NCBI GenBank assembly: GCA_027886185.1
Contig: WOAB01000098.1
Span: forward strand, 3,286,001-3,350,000
Direction: 5' to 3'
DNA from: Rheum nobile
Lineage: Eukaryota > Streptophyta > Magnoliopsida > Caryophyllales > Polygonaceae
Length of the DNA stretch: 64,000 bases
Below the pieces are notes generated by a model, which ran no database searches, was not told the DNA's origin, and saw only the letters and a list, made by a program, of their open reading frames with translations. A program made the translations under genes and the position numbers. How positions within the stretch are numbered: position 1 is the stretch's first letter; every line of letters starts with the position of its first letter. Shown here one piece after another: positions 1 to 10,125 of the stretch.

Positions 1-1342
1 GTCGAACGTTCTTCTCTGGAGAAGGAGGGGGAATGTCCGTTCTTCTTGACGGAGTGGCGAATTGAGAGTATGTATTTGTCTTCCCTTTTGCTTGGTTTAT
101 GCGTCTTAACTCTTTGTCTTAACTTTTCTTTTTTGTAGTTCCCGAACCAGAAGATTTGGAAGTGAGCAGTCGATCGGAAGGTTTGTCCAAGATTATCCTA
201 GCTGTCCCAGCGTCGGAGAGGAGTTTTACCAACGTCAATCTGTTGTCAGCATCCCCTTCTGGTCCGGAAGTCATGTCGACTGTTTCATCGTCTCGCGCAA
301 AAGGTAGACTCTCAGCTCTAGGAGTCCTTTACTGTTTTTCATTTTTTCGTGTACTTTAGGATTTCTCCTTTTTTGTTGTTCTGTCGTGTCAGGTTCCCCT
401 GGTGGTCGAACGAGTGCTCGTCTGAGGGTAGTGTCAGGGAAAGGCCTGATTGAGCAAAGGAAGGCGGCGGCCAAAGCCGCATCAAGCAAACCGGCTCTGG
501 TGGATCTGACGGCTCCAGTCAAAGCTGGCTCCAAGAGGAAGGCGAGCGCTCGCCCTGAAGACGTCAAGGTGAAGGAGGTCCCTAGGAAGAAGGAGGCGAC
601 AGCCGAGGGGATCGGCAAGATCGGTGCCGTCGAACAATCGATCGCCGACCTTTTTCACGCTCAGGATCCGAATTTGAAGTCAGAGGTCGATGACGTCTCC
701 CCTCTTGATTGTATTGGTGAAGCGGGGTGCTCCGCGTGGAAGGTGAGTTGCCTTTTGTTTGTGCTCTTTTCTTTTTCTTTCCAGTACCTCTTGGGGGCAT
801 ACTCTGATGTCAAGGCAATGGTCGTTAAGGCTGAGGACAGGGCTGCTAGGTCAGAGTCCGACCTTGCGTCCTTGAGGACCAAGCTGGAGGGAGCGGAGAG
901 TCGTTGCCGTGATATTGAGCGTCGCCTCACCAGGGAGTTAAAAAGTTGTCAAGGGGAGTTGGTCGCATGTCGGAAGGAGTTTGAAGAGTGTCGGTCAGGC
1001 GTTGAGGAAGAGGTGAAGCGGGCTCGGATTGCGGATGGCCAGATTGCTGGTGACGTTGGGGCCTTTTATGCGGTGAAGTCGCGCATCGAGATGATCGAAG
1101 AGTTCAACGAAGGCAAGCATGAGCTCTGGGATCTGAAGGCAGAGAAGGAGACCTTGGACTCCATGTTCCCAAAGGGCGATCCTGGTCAGGAGCTGTTTTG
1201 CTTGGCCGGCGTCGGAGAAGAAGTCGTGGATGAGGGCGTCGACGAGGACGATGCCCACTCTGGCGATGTCAAGCCGACTGACGAGGTAGCCTCTCTGGAG
1301 CCAGCCCCTGCCGAAGGTAATGCCGTTGTCCCTGACGCCTGA
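1..1342 (+). CDS. Spliced antisense gene (aORF) of the Tat element, partial at 5' end
   Basis: This gene runs opposite to gag-pol, downstream of integrase. Three exons join in frame: 1-67, 139-303 and 393-1342, across GT-AG introns of 71 nt (68-138, GTATGT...TTGTAG) and 89 nt (304-392). Both junctions restore the codon phase exactly. A further GT...AG stretch (743-784, 42 nt) is in frame and shorter than usual plant introns, so it may be retained; its pyrimidine-rich codons are hydrophobic, unlike the rest. The protein is Lys/Arg/Ala-rich at first (about residues 80-170), then strongly charged and coiled-coil-like (A-E-S-R and R-E-L-K-S-C patterns), and ends in an acidic tail. Known Tat aORFs encode proteins annotated as 'putative gypsy-type transposon'; their function is unknown. 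The first exon(s) lie outside the window. No premature stop is seen in the spliced frame. Confidence 0.68.
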
Positions 1343-2000
1343 TTTGTTTTCTTTGCGTAGTTTGACTTCGTTTGCCCCACCTGTGTGTGGGTTTGAATAT
1401 TATGTGTTTTGGCGACCCGTCCACCATCGCGGGTCGCAGGATATTTCTGAATGAATGTTGGTAAAGTCCTACAGATGTGTAGACAGACAATGTGTTTTGG
1501 TGACCCGTCCACCATCGCGGGTCGCGTATTTGTATAAAAATGCTAGTACTTTTATTTAATGCAATTTGTCTTTACATATAAGATCGTACGTTTGCTTGTT
1601 TTGTACATGTCGTCAGACGTTCAAGAGAACTGTCGATGACGTTTTGTGTTTGATGTGTCGGTTTCGCCCGTGTGCTCCGTCGAGTGGGGCTCCCCGTATG
1701 TATGTGTATAGAACAGGCCTGTGAATGTTCGTATGTGTGTTAGTCATGACTGTATGCCGGGGAGGTAAGCAATATGTTTTATTGCGTAAATGTAATAAGG
1801 TGTTGTACCTTGTGTTTTGTGTAAGGCAGGCGGTGTGCCGACGTGCCTGTGTTGTCATCTCCCCGTGTTCCGATCGATCGTGTAATGTAATGTAAGCGCT
1901 TTTTGCGGATGACTGGATCCAATGTAAATGTTGTTCTGCATTTGTGTTTTTATAAGGAGGAAGTCCTCGCTTAGTGTCAGGTGATAACATATAAAAGAAG
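1343..2000. other. Tat 3' non-coding region
   Basis: Apart from the hairpin repeats no convincing gene is present here. It lies between the antisense gene and the integrase stop and is T/G-rich on the plus strand. Short ORFs here have no recognisable domain. Confidence 0.6.
1399..1526. repeat. Two copies of a GC-rich hairpin repeat
   Basis: A unit of about 36 bp occurs at about 1402-1437 and 1491-1526. Each contains ACCCGTCCACCATCGCGGGT, which can fold with arms around ACCCG/CGGGT and a short loop. In copy 1 the arms extend to 8 bp (1412-1419 with 1430-1437). It lies just after the stop of the antisense gene and inside the 3' region of the Tat element. It may act in RNA 3' end formation or simply be a duplicated segment. 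Confidence 0.7.
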
Positions 2001-2120
2001 ATAGCGATGTACATGCGATAAGATGCGATGTATATGCGATAGATAGCAATGTATATGCGATAGATAGCGATGCATATGCGATAGATAGCGATGTATATGC
2101 GATAGATAGCAATGTATAAA
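2001..2120. repeat. 21-bp minisatellite, about 5.5 copies
   Basis: Tandem units of about 21 bp, consensus close to GATAGATAGCGATGTATATGC, run from about 2001 to 2120 with one or two changes per unit. The array starts about 30 bp downstream of the integrase stop of the minus-strand element. Tandem repeats in the 3' untranslated region are known from Tat-lineage elements and can seed satellite DNA. Confidence 0.9.
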
Positions 2121-2147
2121 ATTGTGTGATGTTTTTACCTCGTTGGT

Positions 2148-3944
2148 TCAGAAATGGTATAGCTTTAGATGTGCTGCGTTCCAACTTCTCGGGATCGGTC
2201 GTCCGTCCTTGTCTTCTAATTGGTATGCTCCCTGTCCGACTACTTCGGTGATTAAGTAAGGTCCTTCCCATTGTGGTGCTAGCTTTCCGTCGGATGGGTT
2301 CTTGGTGTTCTGGAAAGTTTTCCTTAGGACCCAGTCTCCGACCTTGAATGCCTTGATCCGGACGTTCTTATTGTAACTCCTTGCGACCTGTTGTTGAAAT
2401 CTGACCATCCTGATTCGCGCTCTTTCTCTGATCTCGTCCACTGTGTCCAGGTTGTGTGCTAGTTCGATGTCGTTTTGCTCGTTTGTCTGAAGGTTGCAAT
2501 GAGCGGTCGGAACCAGTAACTCGGTCGGGATGACCGCCTCACTCCCGTAGACGAGAGAGAAAGGTGATTGTCTGGTCTCATTCTTTGGAGTGGTCCTGTC
2601 GGACCAGAGAATGAGTGGGAGTTCGTCTGCCCATTTGCCTTTAGCCCCAGTGAGGCGTTTCTTGAGGTTGTTGATAATGATTTTGTTGTTGGATTCGGCT
2701 TGTCCGTTGGATTGCGGATACCGAGGTGTAGACGTGACCAATTTGATGTTCCATTGGTCGCAGAAGGCTCGAGTCTTATGACTGATGAATTGGGAGCCAT
2801 TGTCGCACACGATTTCTGATGGGACGCCAAATTTGCACAAGATATTGCGTTTTATGAATGAAATGACATGTTGATCTTTTACCTCTCTGTAGGCTTCTGC
2901 TTCGATCCATTTAGAAAAGTAGTCCGTCATGGCAAGGAAGAAAACTCTTTGTCCCGACGCGGGCGGAAGCTTCCCGACAATGTCCATTCCCCACCTCATA
3001 AAGGGCCATGGAGCCAGAGTCGGATGGAGGAGCTCTGAGGGTTGATGATGGACGGGTGCATGCCGCTGACAGGCGTCGCACTTCTTGGTGTATTCCATAG
3101 CGTCTTTGTTCATCGTTGGCCAATAGTATCCGTTTCGTAGGGCTTTTCCCGAGAGGCTTCGTCCGCCGGTGTGGTTGCCACACTCTCCTTCGTGTAATGA
3201 TTGCAAGATACGTCCAACTTCTGGGGTCTTGAGGCATCGTAGGAGTAGCCCTGTAACAGATCTTTTGTACAAGATGTTTTCTATGATATCGTAAGAGAGT
3301 GCTTGTACCTTGAGCCTTTTTGCTTCTGTCTTGTCGTCGGGCAGAATGCCATCTTTTAACCATCTGATGTAAGGTAGCATCCAGTCGTCATTGGTGTCGA
3401 CGATGTCTTCTTCTGGTCGGTCGCCTATTTCCATGGCAACGAGTTCTTCAAGCGGTGTTGTTGACTCGATGGATGTCCTTGGGACGGTTGACGTCATGAT
3501 GTGGGCTAATGGTATGTACGGAAATTCTTTCGGGTCTAAGGCGGACCCTAGGTTGGCGAGTGCATCAGCTTGGGAGTTAAAATCCCTGGGTACCTGTCTG
3601 ATGTCGAATGCTTGGAATTGTCCGATCAGCTTCTTTGCTACCTCGAGGTAGGCTATCATTCTGACGTCTTTAGCGATGTACGACCCTTGTATCTGGTTCA
3701 CGACTAGAAGGGAGTCGCAAATGACTTCGATCTCTCGGAACCCTAGATCGCGAGCCAGGATGAGTCCGAATATGAGTGCCTCATACTCAGCTTCATTGTT
3801 AGTTGCGTCCCACTCACATCTGACGGCCTGAGCTATCTTGTCCCCTTGCGGCGATTTCAGTACGACCCCTAGCCCCGATCCTCTGGTGTTTGACGCTCCA
3901 TCTGTGTGGAGCTCCCATGTGCATGTTTCATTTGTGGTGAGTAG
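2148..3944 (-). pseudogene. Tat archaeal-type RNase H and integrase
   Basis: The C-terminal third of the polyprotein. The first part (about 3920-3590) has an HTDGASN-type start, NNEAEYEAL and CDSLLVVNQ, typical of an archaeal-type RNase H that is separate from the RT-linked one. Integrase follows: a zinc-binding region ending in CDACQRH, then the catalytic core with D (MDIVG), D (CDNGSQF) and E (QAESNN) all present. The C-terminal part includes KVGDWVLRK and WEGPYLITEV. An open frame runs from at least 3701 to the stop at 2148. It stays in frame with gag; one TAA near 3943 separates it from the upstream RNase H. The stop lies 30 bp from a minisatellite. Confidence 0.9.
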
Positions 3945-5444
3945 TTACGTCGTTTCTCTTGTGGCTTCTTTCTCTAGGGTCGGACTGAAATCGGCCACAA
4001 AGTCGGCTAAGGCTTGCGACTTGATCGCTGTCCTGGGCTCGTATTCGATGTCGTAACCGCTGAGGTGTATAGCCCATTTAGTCATTCGTCCTATGAACTC
4101 AGGTTTCCTCATGATAGCTCTCATGGGATGATTAGTGCGAACAGTAATAGTATGGAATTCGAAATACGATTTGAGTTTGTTCGAAGCCATTACCAATGAT
4201 AGCACGAGCTTTTCAAATGACGATTACCTCGTTTCGGCTGGCAGCAGCGTCCGACTGACGTAGTATATTGGTGACTGCTTGCCATCTTCTTCTCTGACCA
4301 ATACTGCGCTTACTGCTAATTCTGACACTGCAAGATATAGAAATAAGGGCTCGTCGCCTTTAGGTTTGGTCAGCAACATGGGACTAGCCAGGTACTCTTT
4401 TAAGTTCTGGAACGCTGCTTTATGTTCTCCCGTCCATTGAAAGGATTTGTTCTTCTTGAGAGTGTCGTGGAAGGGTTTGCACTTGTCGGACGAATTGGAG
4501 ATGAATCTGTTCAGAGCTGCTATCTGACCTGTAAGTTTTTGTACGTCTTTGATGCATCGGGGGGATCGAAGGTTGATGAGAGCCTTGATCTGTTCTGGGC
4601 TGGCTTCTATTCCTCTTTGTGTCACCATGTACCCCAAGAATTTTCCTGACGACACTCCGAAGGAGCATTTAGTAGGGTTTAGTTTCATGTTGTACCTTTT
4701 GAGCACCTCGAAGCTGTCGCGTAGATGGTTTATGTGATCTTCCTTCTTTTTGGACTTGACCAACATGTCGTCTATGTAGACTTCCATCGTGTCTCTGATT
4801 TGATCTTTGAACATTTTGTTGACTAGTCGCTGATAGGTAGCCCCTGCATTTTTTAGGCCAAAGGGCATTACTTTGTAACAGTAGATACCTTGGCTAGTGA
4901 CGAATGCTATTTTTTCCTGATCGTCGGGTTCCATGAGGATTTGATTGTAGCCGCTGAAAGCGTCCATGAAAGTAAGCATTTCGTGCCTTGTTGTGGCGTC
5001 GACCATGGCATCGATGTGGGGTAGTGGGAATGAGTCCTTGGGACAAGCTTTGTTGAGATCTGTGAAGTCGATGCAGACTCTCCATTTGCCATTCTTCTTC
5101 TGGACTACGACCACGTTGGCTAGCCATTCAGGGTAGTGGACCTCTCTTATTTTTCCTGTTTCCAATAAGCTTTTGACTTCGTCGTCGATTATCTTGTTCC
5201 GCTCGGAGGCGAACTTCCTGTGTTTTTGCTTGACAGGAGGATAAGATGGATCCACATTTAATTTATGAGTAATAATGTTTGGAGATATTCCAACCATATC
5301 CTCATGCGACCATGCAAAACAGTCGGCATTGGTCCTGAGAAAGTCAAGGAGTTGTTGTCTGGTCGAGTCGTCCAAGTCCGACCCGACCCTTACCGTTTGA
5401 TCTGGCTTTGAAGGATCTAGTGCGATCTCGTCGAGTTTTTCCAT
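3945..5444 (-). pseudogene. Tat reverse transcriptase and RNase H
   Basis: Copies element RNA into DNA in the cytoplasmic particle. RT motifs are clear: VVVVQKKNGKWRVCIDF, LMEPDDQEKIAF, VMPFGLKNAGATYQRL, and the catalytic YIDD at about 4767-4778. The connection and RT-linked RNase H follow (LFLYLAVSELAVSAVLV, RTNHPMRAI). It is in one frame from 5444 to 3945 except for a TAA at about 4222, where the family usually has a tyrosine codon. The Met at 5444 is only the first Met after two in-frame stops and is not a natural start; RT belongs to the gag-pol polyprotein. Confidence 0.92.
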
Positions 5445-6194
5445 TTCTGGTTCGACGTACCGACTAGGTCATTCGCCGCTCTGTGGTTGCTATGCGGTAT
5501 TGTGTTTGATTGCGCTCTTCATAGAAGCGACGTAGCACTCCTTAGCGGTCCTTTGATCTCCTTTGATTTCTTGGACTCCCCATTCAGTGGGGAATTTGAT
5601 GACTTGATGATATGTTGAAGGTACTGCCTTCATAGCGTGTATCCATGGCCTGCCAAGAATACAATTATAGGGAGACGGACAGTCTAGGACTAAGAATTTC
5701 ACTTGTTGGTTGATTCCTCCAACGTATGTGGTTATAATGATTTCGCCAGTCGTATGCTTGACCTCACCGCTAAACCCGACCAGTGGGGTCGACTTCTTGA
5801 TTAGGCCGTTCTCAGTTAGACCCATTTCTTTAAGAGTGTCAAGGGTCAAGAGGTTGGTCGAACTCCCTGTATCGATTAGTACTCTCCGTATTAAGCAATT
5901 ACCAATGGATAAAGAGATTACCAGACCATCGTGGTGCCTATCCGACCCGTCGGAGTCGGACTCGTCGAATGTGACCATCGGAAGGTTGGAAGTCTTCTTT
6001 AGCTTGAATTCTGATGATTCGGGCTTGTCGCCCTTGCTTTCCTTGACGTGCCGCTTAGCCGCGGAGTATGTGTTTCCACATATGTCTGATCCACCTGAAA
6101 TAGTGTTGACAATTTTTGTATGAATGGGAGATGGGGGTTTGTTCTGTTTTACCTGGTCTCGTCGTTCCATGGTAGCTTTTGCCCGTTCTGACAT
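5445..6194 (-). pseudogene. Tat aspartic protease region
   Basis: Processes the gag-pol polyprotein. The active-site motif LIDTGSS lies at about 5856-5876 and is followed by the hydrophobic ILGRPWIHAM flap/C-terminal motif. A Lys/Ser-rich linker precedes it. The region is in the same frame as gag and RT but is cut from RT by a TAG at 5490 and a TGA about 33 bases further on. These fit CAG-to-TAG and CGA-to-TGA changes. Confidence 0.88.
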
Positions 6195-7739
6195 TACGTC
6201 GTGCAGGAGCCCCTGTGAGAGCAGCCTAGCGACTTCCTTTCACAAGGCAATGCACTCATCGGTCGAATGCCCGTGGTCGCCATGGAATTCGCACCATCGG
6301 CTCATGTCCTTCTTGACGTCCGGTCGGTCGCTCTTTCGGGGCCATCTTACCTCTTTTCCATATTTGTCGAAACTCTTGACGAGCTCCGACACAAAAATGT
6401 TAAAGTTATAAGACTGGACTCTAGGAGGCAATGCCGGACCGTCTCTCCAATCTTGTGACCTGTCTTGGAAAGAGTTTACCTAATTTGGTTCATTTCGATT
6501 ACGAGAATAGGGATGAGGACGCCTGTCTCGGCGGTTGTCGGAGGGATTTTTTTGATCGGATGGATCGGATCCGCGTGAGGATTTATGTGACTCATGGTCC
6601 TCTTCCAATCTTACCTCGGCCATGGTCTTGGCCTGGACGTCTTCGAAGCTTTTGCATGGGTATTTGGTAATCTCGTCATAAAGGTTGTTGTCTTTGATCA
6701 GTCCTTGTCTGAAGGCTTCGATGGAGGTTGTGACGTCGCAGTAGGGGATCGCCACTTTCTCCTTATTGTACCTGTTGAGATAATTCCTGAGAGGTTCGTT
6801 ATACCTTTGTGTGACTCGGTAGAGGTCACTCGACTGCTTTTCGAGCCTCAGACTACTGGCGAATTGACTTTTGAAGGAGTTGACCAGATCCGCAAATGAT
6901 GCAATCGTTCCCTGAGGCAAACGCATAAACCAAGTTAGTGCGGAACCTGCGAGGGTCGTGCCAAAGCTTTTACACATGACGGCCTCGCGGTTCTCCCTTG
7001 AAACAGATGCAGCCATTAATTTTTGTTTATATATAGAAATATGGTCATCTAGGTCGTTGGTGCCGTCGAATGTCGCCATGCTGGGAAGATGAAACTTCTT
7101 GGGGATCTCGACCCTGGTGATTTCTTCAATGAACGGGGATTCTTTGAATCCGTCGGTCGCTTCCCTCTCGATCGGTTGTGGGACTCCTGGGAGCCTGTTG
7201 AAGCGATCGTCGATCGTCTTCAGGTCGAGCGTCTGCTGGAAAAGGGCTAGGACATTTGGCGGATTGGTAACCTGCGGTTTGTCGATTCGGGCCCCTACCG
7301 ACCCGATTAGTGTGGAAAAGGTGACATTGTTAGTCGAAAACGGATTAGAAAAAGGAGTTCGAGATGTACCCTCTGTGTGTCTGGGCCGTCGTATACTCGG
7401 AGGTGTCGGATCGACGTTGTCCATGTCGAGGCGTGTTCGAACGCTGCCATGGATGGGCATGTTCCTAGACCCTGAGGCCATCGATTGTACCTGCGACTTA
7501 AGAGACTCATTTTCATGGGTTAGTTGTGCGATCTCGGCCTCGGATTGGGTCGACAGGGCGGCTAAGGTTTCAGTCTTTTGGCGTTGTTGGGCTAGTTCCT
7601 CTTGAAGGGTGGCCATTTTTTGGGAAAGTTCTTGGAACTGGGTCGGAGTAGGATTTTCAGTAGGGGTCATGTTTCCTTGAACTTGGGTGTTGTCTCTGAG
7701 GCTTGGCTCTTCGGTGTTGGTAGGTGGGTAGATAGTCAT
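6195..7739 (-). pseudogene. Tat gag: capsid and zinc knuckle
   Basis: Structural protein that packages element RNA. Start at 7739 is the first ATG after the primer binding site, 35 bases away. An N-terminal coiled coil rich in Gln/Glu (about residues 35-85) precedes the retrotransposon gag core (FDGTNDLDDHISIYKQKL, TWFMRLPQGTI). A zinc knuckle of the Tat/Athila form CEFHGDHGHSTDEC lies at about 6252-6293. Stops at 6480 (TAG) and about 6238 (TGA) interrupt it in frame. Confidence 0.9.
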
Positions 7740-7773
7740 GGTTGGAAAGTTTCGGAAGGGTGATCGGCAAATT

Positions 7774-7791
7774 GCCCCATGGTGGGCGCCA
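7774..7791 (-). promoter_or_regulatory. Primer binding site, tRNA-Lys type
   Basis: The minus strand reads TGGCGCCCACCATGGGGC, three bases inside the LTR. From general knowledge it resembles the complement of a plant tRNA-Lys 3' end, with about two mismatches. Minus-strand DNA synthesis would start here. Confidence 0.65.
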
Positions 7792-7794
7792 ATT

Positions 7795-8464
7795 TGTTTT
7801 GGGGCGAAAAGATCGGACGACCTAAATCGCCTTAGACGGGGTAACTAGTCGATCGGGTGATAGAAAACAATCCAAACCAGATAAATAATAGACAAACAAA
7901 GAATAAATGTAGAATAGCGAGATGATTTTATTAGATGTCGTGTTAATCGGATCGAATCGAGATACAACTTATCGTAGTAAGACAAGAGATCGGGTAGGAC
8001 TCGACCGGTGGCTTTCAGGTTACGACCGGTGACGAATCAGCGTGGATGACTCTCGGAGAGCTAAGCTTGGAGCAGATATGTTGTTCTGATGTATTTCTGA
8101 GCGAGAATGCTTGTGTGTGGCGTAATTTGTGTTTGTATCCTTCTTATCTTCCTCTTCGTCCAAATATGGTAAGTCTTTTTACTCTTCTTACCGTTATGTC
8201 TTGATCGTATATTTTATCTTCAATGCTGAGAGTAATGGCGGGGATTATGCCATTAAATCATTGTAATTACGGTGGCTTGAATGTTGTGGCCGTTGCGTGA
8301 TCTGGGCATTTAATGTATGGCGAGATTCTTGCGATCCTGTCGGAGGGCATTCGACCAGAGAAGTCTCGACGCCTCATCTGGGCCTTTCCCTTGTTCTTCC
8401 GATCTATCATGGGCTTGGGCTTGATTTACTCGACCCATTCTCCCAGTGGAAGCCAGGCCCAACA
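7795..8464 (-). repeat. 5' LTR of the Tat element (670 bp)
   Basis: On the minus strand it begins TGTTGGGCCTGG at 8464 and ends ...CCAAAACA at 7795. The outer edge is placed exactly because copia integrase coding sequence resumes at 8465. The inner edge is fixed by the primer binding site. An AT-rich run near 8205-8220 (minus ATAAAATATA) is the best TATA-like candidate. The partner LTR is outside the window, so divergence cannot be measured. Confidence 0.8.
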
Positions 8465-8790
8465 GTGTCCTAGGAGCAAAGAAGTTATGAGAGATGCCAT
8501 GTTCCATGCAGAAATCAAGGAACATTGCATTCTCAAACTCCGCTCCATGGTCCGATCGAATGACGCTTAGCTTTTGTCCCAAATTTGTTTCCACATTCTT
8601 GATGAATGATTCAAATGTCTCGAATACCTGTTCCTTATAAGAGAGAAAGATTGTCCATGAAATGTAGAATAGTCATCGACAATAACAAACACATACATTT
8701 TCCCTGCATGACTTCTTATTCTCATAGGACCACATAGATCTATATGGATAAGTTCTAGAGGGCAAGAACATGAATAACCTTGCATAATCC
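8465..8790 (-). pseudogene. Ty1/copia integrase relic
   Basis: A fragment of a copia integrase core. The first catalytic aspartate motif PLELIHIDLCGPM is near 8745; the second, VIRSDHGAEF, is near 8545. Coding similarity ends at FFAPRT at about 8470, exactly where the Tat LTR begins, so the Tat element inserted inside this gene and the rest lies beyond the left edge. One frameshift near 8600 separates the two motifs. Confidence 0.85.
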
Positions 8791-8821
8791 TTACATGAGA
8801 TTCTAGTCACATGTTGAACAA

Positions 8822-9297
8822 GGTTGGTTCTGCTATAGGCATCCCAATACAAATGGATAAGTCAATTTGCTTCAGACCGGATCTCGTTTGCTATAATCCT
8901 AATGGAAATCTCAACTAAACATGACCTTCAAAGAGAAGTGAGTTTCAGAGAAGAGAAGGGAAATTTGGTTTGCCAAGAAATTGAGTATGATTTGATTCCT
9001 TGGCATTGCTTCTTTTGCAAGCCATTTGGGCACAAAACCTCTAAATGCTCCAATGCAACAACATCATCTAACTCGACTACTAGATATGTGTTTTCTAATG
9101 CTCTGAATCCTCCCCAAACCACTACAGTTGACCACCATCTTCTTCTATGTGATGTTACTCGCTCTTCTCCTAGTAGCCCTCATGGCATCTCTTCACAATC
9201 ACCAAGTAATGCATGTTTTCTCGCTTCCAATGCTCACCCCAATATCAGAATAACTCATCTTGCTCTCCCAACCATTCCTTTTTTTATAAACAGCTAA
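8822..9297 (+). pseudogene. LINE ORF1 remnant with zinc knuckle
   Basis: Resembles the nucleic-acid-binding ORF1 protein of plant L1-type LINEs: SAIGIPIQMDK, then ISFAIILMEIS, then PWHCFFCKPFGHKTSKC, a CCHC knuckle placed as in that family. A one-base shift is needed near 8875. The start and the domain upstream are missing at the junction with the copia relic. Confidence 0.75.
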
Positions 9298-9779
9298 CCC
9301 TTCTCCCCTCACTCTTATTGTTCACAAATACCTTCAATACATTCCACAAAAAAACTATTTTTTTCCGTCATATACACCATCTAAATTGCCCCCTACACCT
9401 GCTATATGTTTCACATTTACTCCATAGTTGTCAATGTCACCTCTTCTTCCCTTAATTTTCCATTTGTTGATGCTATCACTCATGTCTTCTCGATAACCTA
9501 TCATGTTGAGCATATATTACCCTTAGTGATCACCGCGAACCAAACCTGCCAACTCCAATCTTATCTCATCCTTCTTCTTCTCTCATCCTCCCTCTCCGCC
9601 ACCATTATTTAAGACTCTGTCCTCTCCTAGTATCCTTTATCATTCCTCCACAAAGAATAAAATCTTGCTCCTCATTACTCCATCCTCTACCCTCTAAATC
9701 TTCCTTGGACGCTCATGCAGGTGATTCCCCTACTTTGAAATGCTCAAGGAGGAACATATCCCCCTCTATGACTGTAAAT
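9298..9779. other. Decayed LINE interior
   Basis: Pyrimidine-rich on the plus strand and without a convincing domain. From its position it is the degraded end of LINE ORF1 and the inter-ORF region. Confidence 0.4.
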
Positions 9780-10080
9780 GACTAGAACCATAATTCCAAA
9801 TGGCAAGAAGTTAGAGACCTCATTAGATCATCTGGAACAAGCATTATTGCACTCTTTAAAACAAGAATCTTAGCTGCTAAAATTGATAATATTACTTACT
9901 CTTTGACTACAGGTTGGTCATCTTATTCCAACATCTCTAGTAGCCACAATGCTCGTATTCTAGTTCTTTGGGATGAATCAAAACTTAAGCTTTTAGTGCT
10001 ATGTTCTTCCTCCCAAAGGGTTCATTGCACAGTCTTAGAGGTCATCTGTTCATCCACTTTCCTCATTTGGGATAATCAAA
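9780..10080 (+). pseudogene. LINE ORF2 endonuclease N-terminal remnant
   Basis: Translation near 9799-10062 gives WQEVRDLIRSSGTSIIALFK, then TRILAAKIDNI and NARILVLWDESKLKLL. This matches the start of the apurinic endonuclease-like domain of plant LINEs (pattern VR.LI...IIAL.ETR...W). About 50 bp (9968-10021) recur imperfectly at 10069-10116, a local duplication. RT is absent, so this LINE is truncated. Confidence 0.65.
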
Positions 10081-10125
10081 AGTTGAGCTTTTAGTGCTTT
10101 GTTTTTTCTTACAATGAAGCCCAAG

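Larger units (their letters stand above)
1..8464 (-). mobile_element. Tat-lineage Ty3/gypsy retrotransposon, 3' LTR outside window
   Basis: Read on the minus strand the order is 5' LTR (7795-8464), primer binding site, gag, protease, RT, RNase H, a second RNase H, integrase, a repeat-rich 3' region and an antisense gene. A second, archaeal-type RNase H between the RT-linked RNase H and integrase, together with an antisense ORF downstream of integrase, is characteristic of the plant Tat lineage (Retand/Ogre relatives). The gag-pol frame carries several stops, so this copy cannot make a full polyprotein. The 3' LTR and right-hand target duplication lie left of base 1 and cannot be checked. The element interrupts an older copia integrase. 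Confidence 0.88.

Noticed and set aside
271..618. Minus-strand ORF of 115 codons
   Set aside because: It overlaps the spliced antisense gene on the other strand and shows no domain; the plus-strand exons have splice support.
2001..2120. Regular short repeats resembling a CRISPR array
   Set aside because: Units are contiguous 21-mers without unique spacers, in a plant retrotransposon; this is a minisatellite.
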